A DNA stretch of 40,732 nt from a virus: positions 1 through 40,732 of IMG/VR virus record IMGVR_UViG_3300017963_000436. One strand, 5' to 3'. The translations under genes and the position numbers were made by a program. The notes below the pieces were generated by a model. That model did not search any database. It had not been told where the DNA came from and saw only the letters and a list, made by a program, of their open reading frames with translations. Positions 1-7,805 of this stretch are shown here, piece by piece; position 1 is the first letter of the stretch; the number at the start of each line of letters is the position of its first letter.

Positions 1-244
1 GTGCCCGTACCCCTGCAAACGCAATGCCCCAGAAGGACCCAGAAGATCCGCCAATAGATAGCGTCTTCAGCGTTTGGGTTTGAAAAGTGGACAGAACCCG
101 TCGGTCAGTTTTGTGCGGCACTCCTCACGTCTACACTGTCGCCCGTCCGGGCTGTCCACTTCTCGCTCGCCTTTTGTTTATAAGGTGAGCGGTGGCTCAC
201 TGAGTCGCTGCTCACTTGCTGTTTACTTGTTGTTTACTTGTCTG
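1..244. other. Left edge, no gene assigned
   Basis: I see no convincing gene here. One minus-strand frame beginning with GTG near position 117 stays open to the left edge (about 40 residues) and could be the start of a gene continuing outside, but it has no good ribosome binding site and no family I recognise. Positions 210-242 hold three imperfect 11-base units (gctcacttgct, gtttacttgtt, gtttacttgtc) directly after the stop of the last early gene. They may be small binding sites or remnants. Confidence 0.3.
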
Positions 245-430
245 TCAGATCAATTCCCTATCCTGCGCCAACCATTCCGGGATCTCGATGGTGATCGTTT
301 CGGCATCCTCCTGAGATATCACCTCAACCTGACTTTTCGGTAACCAGGCCTCGACGTCCCCATCGAATACCAGATAGGCCTTGGGGGTTTCCGCTCTGAC
401 CTGTACCGTTATTTCGACCTTATCGCTCAT
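245..430 (-). CDS. Small hypothetical early protein (61 aa)
   Basis: A short acidic protein with alternating beta-type segments (KVEITVQVRAET, AYLVFDGDVEAWLPKS) and no cysteines, signal or membrane segment. The ATG at 430 is chosen because it overlaps the stop of the upstream gene as ATGA and lies behind a GGTGAGG sequence; an in-frame GTG two codons earlier is the alternative. Many phages have such small beta-rich proteins near recombination genes, but I do not recognise a named family and assign no function. It is the last gene of the early minus-strand operon visible here. Confidence 0.65.
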   Translation of the reverse strand: MSDKVEITVQVRAETPKAYLVFDGDVEAWLPKSQVEVISQEDAETITIEIPEWLAQDRELI

Positions 431-819
431 ATCCACCTCACCTTCCCCAGGGGCGCACCGCTCCCCGACTGCACAGGTCGCTCCTGAGATGCAGGTGCAG
501 TCTTGAATACGACCTCGACCGCCTTATCGATGTCCACCGCTCCCGCTAATCGCAAGAACTCGACGGACGCCGCTATCCCTATATCGATCGCCTGGCATAT
601 CGCCGGGGATAGAAAGCCGTTGGGAAAAGCCCCCTGGCATTGGGCCTCCGCCACTGCGTAAGTCAGCAGGCGCAACACGTCAGCATGGGGCATGCCGTTC
701 CGATGAGCTACTATAAGGGTGTGATCCCCTGCTGGCTGAATTTTGTATAAAGCTCCCCCCTTAGGTACTGGGTTGTCTGAAATTTGAAATCTGTACTTTT
801 TGCCTTGGATTGTGATCAT
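427..819 (-). CDS. Hypothetical early protein (130 aa)
   Basis: The first 45 residues look beta-rich and the middle is helical (residues about 50-105, rich in Ala and Leu). No catalytic motif, signal or membrane segment is visible. The ATG overlaps the stop of the upstream zinc-ribbon gene as ATGA, and its own stop overlaps the next gene the same way, so the three are probably translationally coupled. Codon structure and packing support a real gene. The function is unknown. Confidence 0.7.
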   Translation of the reverse strand: MITIQGKKYRFQISDNPVPKGGALYKIQPAGDHTLIVAHRNGMPHADVLRLLTYAVAEAQCQGAFPNGFLSPAICQAIDIGIAASVEFLRLAGAVDIDKAVEVVFKTAPASQERPVQSGSGAPLGKVRWI

Positions 820-953
820 TTTTCTGGACCTTTCCTTGAAATCGTCGCCGATATGCTATATCGGCATTCTGGATTGACGCAAACCTCCCCTATCCGGTTA
901 CCGTTCGAAAATGGCGCCATTGCCGACCCGCATTGCGGGCATTTGTTTTTCAT
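816..953 (-). CDS. Zinc-ribbon microprotein (45 aa)
   Basis: A 45-codon gene with a strong ribosome binding site (GGAGGTGCT then ATG). The protein begins MKNKCPQCGS and later has CVNPEC, a CxxC...CxxxxC arrangement typical of small zinc-ribbon folds. It ends by overlapping the next gene as ATGA. Such microproteins are common in phage early operons and may bind nucleic acid or protein. The zinc-ribbon fold is inferred from the cysteine spacing only; the role is unknown. Confidence 0.7.
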   Translation of the reverse strand: MKNKCPQCGSAMAPFSNGNRIGEVCVNPECRYSISATISRKGPEK

Positions 954-968
954 AGCACCTCCTATCTC

Positions 969-1043
969 CTACAGGCCGCGCATATCTGGTAGTCGGCCTG
1001 AATCTTTCCCACCACTAAAACTTACTATGTTCTTTTTGCATGG
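969..1043 (-). pseudogene. Remnant of a PAPS-reductase/PP-loop protein N-terminus
   Basis: One minus-strand frame here encodes KKNIVSFSGGKDS followed by nine unrelated residues and a stop. SGGKDS preceded by a hydrophobic strand is the ATP-pyrophosphatase (PP-loop) signature that opens phage PAPS-reductase/adenine-nucleotide alpha-hydrolase proteins. An ATG lies just upstream but is out of frame. Removing one base from the run of five A's after it would give MQKNIVSFSGGKDS, the classic start of such proteins. The rest of the gene (normally about 200 residues or more) is absent, so this looks like a frameshifted and deleted remnant. Confidence 0.5.
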
Positions 1044-1048
1044 CTACC

Positions 1049-1174
1049 CTATTCCACGTTTATGATAATTATTCCCATCCGCCGTGCCATCGCTTCCAAC
1101 CGCTCCACCTCCGCCATGATTTGCGACATCATGATGGAAATCAGCGCTTTTTCCTCGTTTTTCACTTTTTGCAT
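1049..1174 (-). CDS. Hypothetical microprotein (41 aa)
   Basis: A 41-codon ORF whose ATG overlaps the stop of the SNF2 helicase gene (TAATG), so it is probably translationally coupled. The product is Met-rich and likely one helix (KALISIMMSQIMAEVERLEAMARRMG). It has no cysteines or clear motif. Its position just before the PP-loop remnant suggests a small accessory gene of the early operon. Function unknown. Confidence 0.55.
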   Translation of the reverse strand: MQKVKNEEKALISIMMSQIMAEVERLEAMARRMGIIIINVE

Positions 1175-2499
1175 TATCCTCTCATCCTTTCCACGATCTC
1201 TTTTTGTGTCAAAGCTTTGTCCCTCAAGCTGTCCCGGATCCGCTCGTCAATCGTTCCCTCTGCAATCAACCTATAGACGATGACGGGTTTGGTTTGCCCT
1301 TGCCTATGCAGTCTGCCCGGCATCTGCTCGTCAAGTTCGCCGCTCCATGTCTGCCCGAAAACAATCATAAGGCACCCGCCTACCTGCAGATTCAGCCCGT
1401 GGCCGGCGCTGGCGGGATGACAGCATAGGATAGGCAGCTTTCCGGCATTCCATTTTTTCAGATTTGGAACGGCCCTGATATCCACAGCTTTCGGGAATCG
1501 CTCTTGTATCCGCTCCAAATCGTGTTGAAACTGATACACGACAACGACCGGAGCGCCGGCTGCTTCGATTAAATCCTCCAGGGCGTCGAGTTTGGCATCA
1601 TGAATATGGTGCACGCCCCGCTCTTCGTCATATATGGCACCTTGCGCCGCTTGTTGCAGTTTTCCGCACAGCACGGCGGCGTTTAAAGCGGTTATCTCTT
1701 CTCCTTGGATTTCCGCTATCAACTCCTTTTCCAGCTCATGATAGAAACTCATAGCGAATGACGGAAGGTGCACCACGTGCTCCCGCTCGATTTTCTCGGG
1801 CAACGTCAAATAGTCCTCGGTCCTCATCACCAGCATGTACGGCTTTACCCCCTCCTCGATCTTTTCGGCCGCTCCGGGCTTCGGGTCCCAATTGTAGCCC
1901 ATATAATCCGAATCGAAATACCGAGTTCGATATCCGGAAAAAGTTCGGCCCAAGGCCTCCCCCTGATCGATTAGATACATTTGGGCCCATAGCTCCAATA
2001 ACGAGTTCGGGATCGGAGTGGCAGTCAAAAGGATTATCCGCTCGATCTGCCCTCGAATCTTTTTTAGCGCTTTGAACCTGGCGGAGGAGGAAGATTTGAA
2101 AGATGTCGACTCATCTATGATCAACATATCGAACGGCCATTTTTTTCTTTTTTCGGCGACAAGCCACGGAACGTTTTCCCGATTAATCACTGTGATATCT
2201 GCCACTTTATCGAGAGCCCGTCTGCGCTGCTTCGCTGTCCCAATCGCCACCGCCATAGACAAACCTGATAAATGCTCCCACTTTTTCAGCTCATCAGGCC
2301 AGGTGTGCAGGCCTACACGTTTCGGCGCGACTACTAAAGACCTGGAAACCATGAACTGATCTATTAAATCACTGATAGCTGTCAGCGTCGAAACCGTCTT
2401 CCCCAGGCCGAGGCCCATCACCCCGAAAACCGCCGGATCGCTCGTCATGCGCTCGACGGCTCGATGCTGATAGCCGTGAAAATCGTTTCTGTTCATCAT
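1174..2499 (-). CDS. SNF2-family DEAD-like helicase
   Basis: A 441-residue superfamily 2 ATPase of the Snf2 type found in many phage replication modules. It has an N-terminal Q-like region (FHGYQHRAVERM), Walker A VMGLGLGKT near residues 27-35, a DEST Walker B box (IIDEST) near 129, motif III LLTATP, and a C-terminal RecA lobe with motif VI (PGRLHRQGQT) near 391-400. It is therefore a double-strand DNA translocase or helicase rather than an unwinding replicative helicase. The start overlaps the VRR-NUC stop (ATGA). Together with that nuclease it probably acts in recombination or replication restart. Its length is normal for phage homologues. Confidence 0.93.
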   Translation of the reverse strand: MMNRNDFHGYQHRAVERMTSDPAVFGVMGLGLGKTVSTLTAISDLIDQFMVSRSLVVAPKRVGLHTWPDELKKWEHLSGLSMAVAIGTAKQRRRALDKVADITVINRENVPWLVAEKRKKWPFDMLIIDESTSFKSSSSARFKALKKIRGQIERIILLTATPIPNSLLELWAQMYLIDQGEALGRTFSGYRTRYFDSDYMGYNWDPKPGAAEKIEEGVKPYMLVMRTEDYLTLPEKIEREHVVHLPSFAMSFYHELEKELIAEIQGEEITALNAAVLCGKLQQAAQGAIYDEERGVHHIHDAKLDALEDLIEAAGAPVVVVYQFQHDLERIQERFPKAVDIRAVPNLKKWNAGKLPILCCHPASAGHGLNLQVGGCLMIVFGQTWSGELDEQMPGRLHRQGQTKPVIVYRLIAEGTIDERIRDSLRDKALTQKEIVERMRG

Positions 2500-2777
2500 G
2501 TGGATTCTTTCGGGAAAAACATATCGATCTTTTCTATAGAATCAATCACGATTACGGAAAATCCTAACTTACTGATTTTGCTCTGCTCCACCGCCTGTAG
2601 CTTCGTGGATCGCTTCCCGGGCGCTTTCAGCTCAACAAAAACAATCTCGCCGCCCGGCAGCAAAACAATTCGGTCGGGTACGCTCCGGCGTGCCGGTGAT
2701 GTAAATTTATAAGCGATGCCTCCCAAACTTTTCGCCCGCTCCCGCAATCTCTTTTCTATCCTCGCTTCTGGTCCCAT
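2496..2777 (-). CDS. VRR-NUC domain nuclease
   Basis: A 93-residue stand-alone VRR-NUC protein of the PD-(D/E)XK superfamily. Visible motifs are an N-terminal EARIEKRL helix, the PDRIVLLPGG strand with the metal-binding Asp, and VFVELKAPGK with the ExK pair, followed by a Q-rich helix (LQAVEQ). Family members cut branched or Holliday-type DNA and are typically next to an SNF2 helicase in phages, as here. The ATG at 2777 follows AGGGGGAG and fits the family's N-terminus. An upstream in-frame GTG at 2882 would add 35 residues encoded mainly by the repeat region and is less likely. Confidence 0.9.
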   Translation of the reverse strand: MGPEARIEKRLRERAKSLGGIAYKFTSPARRSVPDRIVLLPGGEIVFVELKAPGKRSTKLQAVEQSKISKLGFSVIVIDSIEKIDMFFPKEST

Positions 2778-3110
2778 ATCTCCCCCTGTGGCGACCGAGT
2801 GGCAACCGACTTTTCGGACTCGGTTGCCACTCGGTTGCCACCTTAACCAGTTAAAATGATTAGCAATACGCCCCGGTGTCACTGCGGCAACCGAAAAAAG
2901 TGCCTTTTTTATACTTTATGTCGTTTTAGGGGACGTATTTTCATATCTGCCTTTTTATGCTCCCTGTATTTTCTCTAATATTATATACACAATAGTGACA
3001 CTAGTGACAGTATATACGTATATAACATAAATTCAAGGGTTTATGGTGGCAACCGAGGTGGCAACTGACTTTTAAAAACCGGGTTGCCACAGTTGCCGCC
3101 TCGGTTGCCG
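2778..3110. other. Candidate replication origin: repeats plus AT-rich core
   Basis: This 333-base stretch lies between the primase-helicase and the VRR-NUC/SNF2 genes. Both ends carry clustered inverted and direct copies of a GTGGCAACCG unit, often spaced about 11 bases apart (one helical turn). Between them is an AT-rich core (about 2895-3045) with TATATAC runs and a repeated GTCACTA. On the minus strand TTGAAT-16-TATACT resembles a promoter. Iteron-like repeats flanking an AT-rich segment beside a primase gene are typical of origins, but no initiator is identified, so this is inference. Confidence 0.45.
2788..2841. repeat. Long inverted repeat, left cluster
   Basis: A 22-base arm (2788-2809) pairs with 2820-2841 with one mismatch and a 10-base loop. 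Each arm contains two copies of GTGGCAACCGA-type units 11 bases apart. The structure could form a strong hairpin in single-stranded DNA or RNA, or display paired protein-binding sites. No T-run follows it on the minus strand, so it is not a classic terminator. Confidence 0.75.
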
Positions 3111-3111
3111 C
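3046..3111. repeat. Long inverted repeat, right cluster
   Basis: Bases 3046-3066 pair with 3091-3111 (21 bases, two wobble positions). Another copy of the GGTTGCCAC unit lies in the loop. The units are the same GTGGCAACCG family as the left cluster 200 bases away, which argues for a shared binding protein or shared origin function. Confidence 0.7.
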
Positions 3112-3182
3112 TAATCGACAGCCTGGAAGATCTCAGCCGCTTCCCCAACTTCTAAAAAAAGCTCGCATTGTATTTGCCTCAT
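3111..3182 (-). CDS. Possible 23-aa peptide after the primase gene
   Basis: A 23-codon ORF (MRQIQCELFLEV, then an acidic helix) begins 17 bases after the primase-helicase stop behind GGGAGGAG. Spacing and ribosome binding site are plausible, and it stops at the edge of the repeat cluster. It may be a real microprotein or the eroded end of a longer gene replaced by repeats. Confidence is low because of its length. Confidence 0.35.
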   Translation of the reverse strand: MRQIQCELFLEVGEAAEIFQAVD

Positions 3183-3199
3183 CCCCGTCTCTCCTCCCT

Positions 3200-5566
3200 T
3201 TAAAAAGGTGTTATAGGCTCGAACGCCTTTTGGCGCCCGTACTTCCCAAATCGGCGTGTGCCTGTCATCTTCCACCCGACGGCCCGGAGACAATCCGCCA
3301 AGCGCCGCCGTGATTTGTTGTCTATCCGAACGATGTCCCCGCCAAAACATTCCGCCCATATCTCCGGGATGCACACTCGATTCCGGTCCTCCGTGTCGGT
3401 CGAAAACTCGCCCCCCTCTTTGTATCTGTCGATTATAGCCGGGCGGGAAAGCCACAGGTCGATTTTTCCCTCCCACTCATCAGCGAACAGCCTGGCCCGT
3501 TGCTCGTCTTCTGCTGTCACACGGTCGGAGTTGTCGAGGTACAGCGGCTCCCGTTCCGGTGCCAATATGGCCACTTCCGCCCAGATCTGGTCCACTTCCG
3601 CCCTTAATTTTTCCATGTCGATAGGGTCGTCCTCTGTTCGGGTGCATCTGATCGGCCAATATCGACGATTCCCGGTCCTGTCGGACAGATACTCATCATC
3701 GTTTGTGGATCCCACAAAGATGCATTGTCGCGGGCGACTCTGAGCCCTGGTTGCGTATGCCTCCCGATACCGGTCTGCTGTTTTTGAGAAAAAAGCTTTC
3801 AACTGTCTTTGATCGAAACGAGAAAATCCATCCAATTCGGCGACTTCCACGAATTGGACGCCTTGAACAATCTCCCCGGCTACTTTTGGGTCAAAGCTGC
3901 TCAGCTCCGTGGATCGGTTCTTCGATAAAACGTTCCAGAATGTCGATTTCTGGATGCCCTGGGCGCCCTCGAGGATGACCACATAATCGAATTTCGTGCC
4001 TGGCTCGAAAATCCGCCAATACGCCGCCAGAAGCATTTTCCGGCAGACGGCTCGAGCATACCGGGAATCAGCCGCCCCGAGATAATCAATGAACAGCGTC
4101 TCCGCCCGGGGGACGCCGTCCCACTCCAGCCCTGTAAACCAGTCTCGCACTGGATGATACGCTTTTTTGACTGCATATCCTTTCAGGGCGTCGTTGATTG
4201 TCCCCGCTGGAAAGACGATCCGATATTCCCGCTCGAAGAACTCCCGGAGAAAACCGTCGGCAGCCTCCCCCCACTCCCCGTCCCCTTCCCGCGCTACTCC
4301 GGGAAGAGGCCCGCGCTGGTCCACTGCTCCAGTAAAAAGGTTTTTGCCAGCGCAACCTGAAAGTCTGGGGTCGTTTTCGAGGATCAACACGCAATTGAGA
4401 TATGTAGGTCGTGGGTGGCCGGTCTTGTCGATCGTCAACTTTTCCAGCCAGTTATCGTCCCATTCCGGGGCGTCCTGGAATTCTGACAGGCTTTCCGCAA
4501 GTCGCTCTTTATGCATCTCCCTGCGGACTTCCGGATCGCCTCGGCACAGCTCCGCCATAGCCAGGAAAGATGGCAGCCGGTTGCTCGGTGTCCCGGGCGA
4601 CGCTTTTACATCCCGGCCGGAAAACTTATGGATCCGAACCAGGTCGAAGGCATTCACCAGGCGCCCGTGTATTGGGTCGGATCCGTGGTGAGAGTATAGC
4701 CACAGGCCGCCCCCGTATACGATGGCGCCGTTGACCGTCGAGCCCTCGGCGTAGGTGAACCGGTCCTCATCGTCCCCGGCTGCGTATGCATCAGGCAGGA
4801 AGCGTTCCAGCGCTCCCCGAATATCATACGCTCGGCAGAACGCTCCCACGAGCCCCTTTTTTTCCGTCGGATCCTCGCTTTTTCCGGCCTTTTTCCCGAT
4901 ATTGAGGGTTTCCCCGGCTAAAATCGGCCAGGTTTGCCGGTCAGTCCAATCGGGATTTTTTGCAAAAATTTTGTCGGGGTCTATCTTAAGGAGACCTGCC
5001 GATGAGGTCTCAAACAAAAAAGCGCCATCACAGGAGACAGACGGCCAGAACATAGGCTGCGTAGGTCGAAAGCCCGACGGATCAAACCATTTTTCGCCGA
5101 TGCCGGCTGCCACAACTCGGATGATATAAGCATGCTCTGCCTGCGTGATCTTTCGGGAGCATGGCACGATCACTCGTACACGAGGGGCGGATTCTCGGTG
5201 TGAGTGGGTCGTGTAAGCGATCCACTCATAGTCTTTTTTCATCAAGGACTCGAGCCATTTCACCGGCGCCTTGTCGGCGTCCAGGGATAAAAACTCGAGC
5301 AGTGGGATGGATTTGGCCGACCGGCCGCCATCGATAGAGGCGCCTCCGATGAAATACCCGACATCTTTTATCCGTCCACGATCTTTCGGGCTCATCGCTC
5401 GATACTCTTCCACTGTTTCCGGTGTCCGAATTGGGGCGGATAGCTTCCCCAATAACTCCGGCCATGTATAATTTCGATTTGTCACTCGGCCGGACCCCGC
5501 CGAAGTCCCGCATGATATCGTGATTTTTTCATAGTCGGATATTGGGACAACTTTATTTTTCGACAT
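3200..5566 (-). CDS. Primase-helicase, VapE/D5-like
   Basis: A 788-residue replication protein. The N-terminal part (to about residue 200) resembles archaeo-eukaryotic primases, with a strand carrying LSLDAD and a following THSHRES...RVRVIVP block. The C-terminal half is a virulence-associated-E (VapE) type superfamily 3 helicase: Walker [11 protein letters not shown] near residue 540, Walker B-like VEVAELDGF about 40 residues on, then a sensor-type VGSTND and an arginine-rich segment. It likely primes and unwinds DNA for the family A polymerase. The ATG at 5566 follows GGGAG at good spacing and overlaps the release-factor gene by 14 bases; an ATG six codons upstream is less likely. Confidence 0.9.
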   Translation of the reverse strand: MSKNKVVPISDYEKITISCGTSAGSGRVTNRNYTWPELLGKLSAPIRTPETVEEYRAMSPKDRGRIKDVGYFIGGASIDGGRSAKSIPLLEFLSLDADKAPVKWLESLMKKDYEWIAYTTHSHRESAPRVRVIVPCSRKITQAEHAYIIRVVAAGIGEKWFDPSGFRPTQPMFWPSVSCDGAFLFETSSAGLLKIDPDKIFAKNPDWTDRQTWPILAGETLNIGKKAGKSEDPTEKKGLVGAFCRAYDIRGALERFLPDAYAAGDDEDRFTYAEGSTVNGAIVYGGGLWLYSHHGSDPIHGRLVNAFDLVRIHKFSGRDVKASPGTPSNRLPSFLAMAELCRGDPEVRREMHKERLAESLSEFQDAPEWDDNWLEKLTIDKTGHPRPTYLNCVLILENDPRLSGCAGKNLFTGAVDQRGPLPGVAREGDGEWGEAADGFLREFFEREYRIVFPAGTINDALKGYAVKKAYHPVRDWFTGLEWDGVPRAETLFIDYLGAADSRYARAVCRKMLLAAYWRIFEPGTKFDYVVILEGAQGIQKSTFWNVLSKNRSTELSSFDPKVAGEIVQGVQFVEVAELDGFSRFDQRQLKAFFSKTADRYREAYATRAQSRPRQCIFVGSTNDDEYLSDRTGNRRYWPIRCTRTEDDPIDMEKLRAEVDQIWAEVAILAPEREPLYLDNSDRVTAEDEQRARLFADEWEGKIDLWLSRPAIIDRYKEGGEFSTDTEDRNRVCIPEIWAECFGGDIVRIDNKSRRRLADCLRAVGWKMTGTRRFGKYGRQKAFEPITPF

Positions 5567-5906
5567 AAGGCTCCCACTTTCCATCTTTTTTTGATTCGAT
5601 TTTCAGGTTTTCATGGTGGAAAGATTCCTCCACACGTTCTTCAATCGTTTTTCCGGTTGATATTTCGTGTATTTTTCGTGATAGCCATAGTTTGAACTTA
5701 GGGTTGTTGGGTAATTTGTGGAAAGCTTTTTTTCGGTTTTGATGCTGGCTTTTTTCGGTTTTACTTTCGGAGACTGCCCCGGATTCAGTGTGTGTTATTC
5801 GGACAGCGCTGTCAGTTTTGTTTCGGTGCTGTCCTCCGGGGCCGCTGCCTCGAAAAGTATCAACTCTGAAATCTTTTCGACTGAGCGTGAGGATTTTTTT
5901 CCGCAT
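5553..5906 (-). CDS. Class I peptide release factor-like protein (GGQ)
   Basis: A 117-residue protein consisting only of the catalytic RF-1 domain: [21 protein letters not shown], with the GGQ tripeptide at residues 24-26, followed by a basic segment ([11 protein letters not shown]). GGQ is the invariant motif that hydrolyses peptidyl-tRNA in the ribosome. The stop-codon recognition domains of RF1/RF2 are missing, as in ArfB-type rescue factors and the small RF-like proteins annotated in several phages, yet the strongly basic ArfB tail is not obvious. It lies between polymerase and primase in the same operon. Whether it rescues stalled ribosomes or alters termination is unknown. Confidence 0.88.
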   Translation of the reverse strand: MRKKILTLSRKDFRVDTFRGSGPGGQHRNKTDSAVRITHTESGAVSESKTEKSQHQNRKKAFHKLPNNPKFKLWLSRKIHEISTGKTIEERVEESFHHENLKIESKKDGKWEPYVEK

Positions 5907-5912
5907 TATAAA

Positions 5913-7805
5913 TCAATCCTTTCGGTAAAAAGTGCTTTCATACCCCTCCGCTTTAATGGGAGCGTCAAGGCACCAATCCGGCGGGGTGGTCATTGCCTTT
6001 ATTAGCTGCGGAAGGTGTGCGCCCTCGACCATTACCTCGTCGTGTACATGGCCAAAGATCTCCAGTCCCGCTTTGTTTGCGTGTGCCATACCGCACGCAA
6101 GCACATCACGGGAGACGGCCTGCACGATATTCTCGAACATTCGAGCGCCGAATGTCCTGATCCATCCTCTATAGGCATCCTTGTATGCCACTTCCGGGCC
6201 ATAGCTTCCCTGCACTTTTTGGGCGTCTCGATAGCACAAGCGTCTGTTGCAGGGCAGGCCGACGATCAGGAAAACCGGGTCTCTATGAAACGTGCATCTG
6301 CAGGCCTCAAAATTTTTTCCAGGGGACTCGATAGCATTCAAACAAGCGTCTTGAATGTCTTTCCAAGCTGCTATTATTTCCCCGTGATTTTGATTCCAGA
6401 TTTTTATATGCTCTTTTGCAGTTTGTTCCGGTAAAAGTATCCCCATTGCTTCGGCGTATCGGGACAATCCGGCCGCCCCCATGCCGTATTGACGCCCAAG
6501 CACGCATGGTTTCATCATGTTTCTTTGTTTTTTTGTTATTTTATCGTAAGGGGTATCGTAGATTTTAGATGCGAAATCTTTGTAAGGATCTCGGCCTGAT
6601 CGGAAGAGCTCCAATAAATATTCAGACCCGGCAATCCAGGCCGCCATTACGCTTTCGATGGATGACAGATCCGCTACCGATATCAAGCCGGTTTTTGGAG
6701 CGATGACCGACCGAACTAGGGAGGACAAAGCCCCCATTGGGTCGTCGTACAAGATAGCCCAGGTCTCGGCGTCGGTCTCTTGCACGATCTCCCGCGCCGC
6801 CGGGATCTCCGACTGTTTGATAATCGGCCTGGGTAGGTTCTGCGGCTGAAACAATTTCCCAACCCACCGGCCGGTGTTTGCTCCATGAAAGAGAAAAGCG
6901 CCTTTCATCCGCCCGTCGACTTCCGCCCTTTCCAGGGCTGCCAGTTTCGCCAGCGATGACCGCGCAAGTTGCTGCCGGGCTTTCAATACTTCCCGGATCT
7001 CCCCCTCTTCTGTAGGGCCTGAAAGTAAGTTTTGCACTGTGGCCGCCGTCAGATCCGGGGCGCTGACACATTGGGATTCGAGCCAGGCGCGCAACTGATC
7101 CCGGGAGTTGGGGTTCGATACTCCGGTGATTTTCTTGATACGCTTTTCCAGCAGTTCCCTGAGATCGTGTTCGATGTTTTGAATTTGGCGGGACAGTCCC
7201 GTATCGACTGGGATTCCTCGATCGTTTATGCGCTGGTCTAAGGCCCACAGCTCCCATTCAGAGGCGGGGAGAGGGTATCGGGAAAGATAATCGAAAACCG
7301 CTTTTTCGGCGGTTATATCTTGACGACAATATTCGATAAAATCGAGCCAGGCCTCGCTGAACAGGTCTGTCTGTTTTCGGCCTGGCGTACAGAATTTCCT
7401 TATTAATTTCGTGCCTTTTTTATCTTTTGCAGCGTCGAGCGGGAGGCCTAAAACTTCCCCCAGTTTCCCGAGGCTGCCGGGGAGAGCTAAAGAGCGAGCC
7501 CACGCCGCCGTGCATCTCCATTCTTCCGCCGGCACGGGCTCTCCGAAGTGACGGGAAAGACAGACTCGCTCAAAGTTCGCATTATGGGCGACTTTTTGGA
7601 TTCTCGGGTTGCATACGGCATCACGCACAACACGGGGGAGCTGTTCTCCGTGCTCCATATCAATGACGTTTACTGACTTTTCATCTTGCCACGAATACCC
7701 GAAAAGCAGAACCCGAAAAGAAGGGTCGGCGGCGTATCGGTAGCCGCCTGCCTTTTTCAAGTCAGTTCCTGAATAAGTTTCCAGGTCTATGTGTAATATC
7801 TTCAA
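5913..7805 (-). CDS. DNA polymerase family A with 3'-5' exonuclease
   Basis: A 630-residue phage replicative polymerase. The N-terminal DnaQ-like exonuclease has HIDLET near residue 5 and YCRQD near 185. In the polymerase part, motif A is DLSSIE near 375, a motif B-like KPCVLGRQYGMG lies near 430-440, and motif C HDEV lies near 590. The start is TTG, overlapping the methyltransferase stop as TTGA behind GGGGGTGA. Motif B lacks the usual spacing of the textbook O-helix but matches the divergent phage branch. It probably works with the primase-helicase and the DUF2815 protein. Confidence 0.94.
   Translation of the reverse strand: MKILHIDLETYSGTDLKKAGGYRYAADPSFRVLLFGYSWQDEKSVNVIDMEHGEQLPRVVRDAVCNPRIQKVAHNANFERVCLSRHFGEPVPAEEWRCTAAWARSLALPGSLGKLGEVLGLPLDAAKDKKGTKLIRKFCTPGRKQTDLFSEAWLDFIEYCRQDITAEKAVFDYLSRYPLPASEWELWALDQRINDRGIPVDTGLSRQIQNIEHDLRELLEKRIKKITGVSNPNSRDQLRAWLESQCVSAPDLTAATVQNLLSGPTEEGEIREVLKARQQLARSSLAKLAALERAEVDGRMKGAFLFHGANTGRWVGKLFQPQNLPRPIIKQSEIPAAREIVQETDAETWAILYDDPMGALSSLVRSVIAPKTGLISVADLSSIESVMAAWIAGSEYLLELFRSGRDPYKDFASKIYDTPYDKITKKQRNMMKPCVLGRQYGMGAAGLSRYAEAMGILLPEQTAKEHIKIWNQNHGEIIAAWKDIQDACLNAIESPGKNFEACRCTFHRDPVFLIVGLPCNRRLCYRDAQKVQGSYGPEVAYKDAYRGWIRTFGARMFENIVQAVSRDVLACGMAHANKAGLEIFGHVHDEVMVEGAHLPQLIKAMTTPPDWCLDAPIKAEGYESTFYRKD

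Noticed and set aside
2496-2882. Longer VRR-NUC start at the upstream GTG
   Set aside because: The added 35 residues are encoded by the inverted repeat and do not belong to the family; the internal ATG has a good ribosome binding site.
4167-4691. 174-codon plus-strand ORF opposite the primase-helicase
   Set aside because: Shadow ORF; Arg/Ser/Pro-rich, no start signal.
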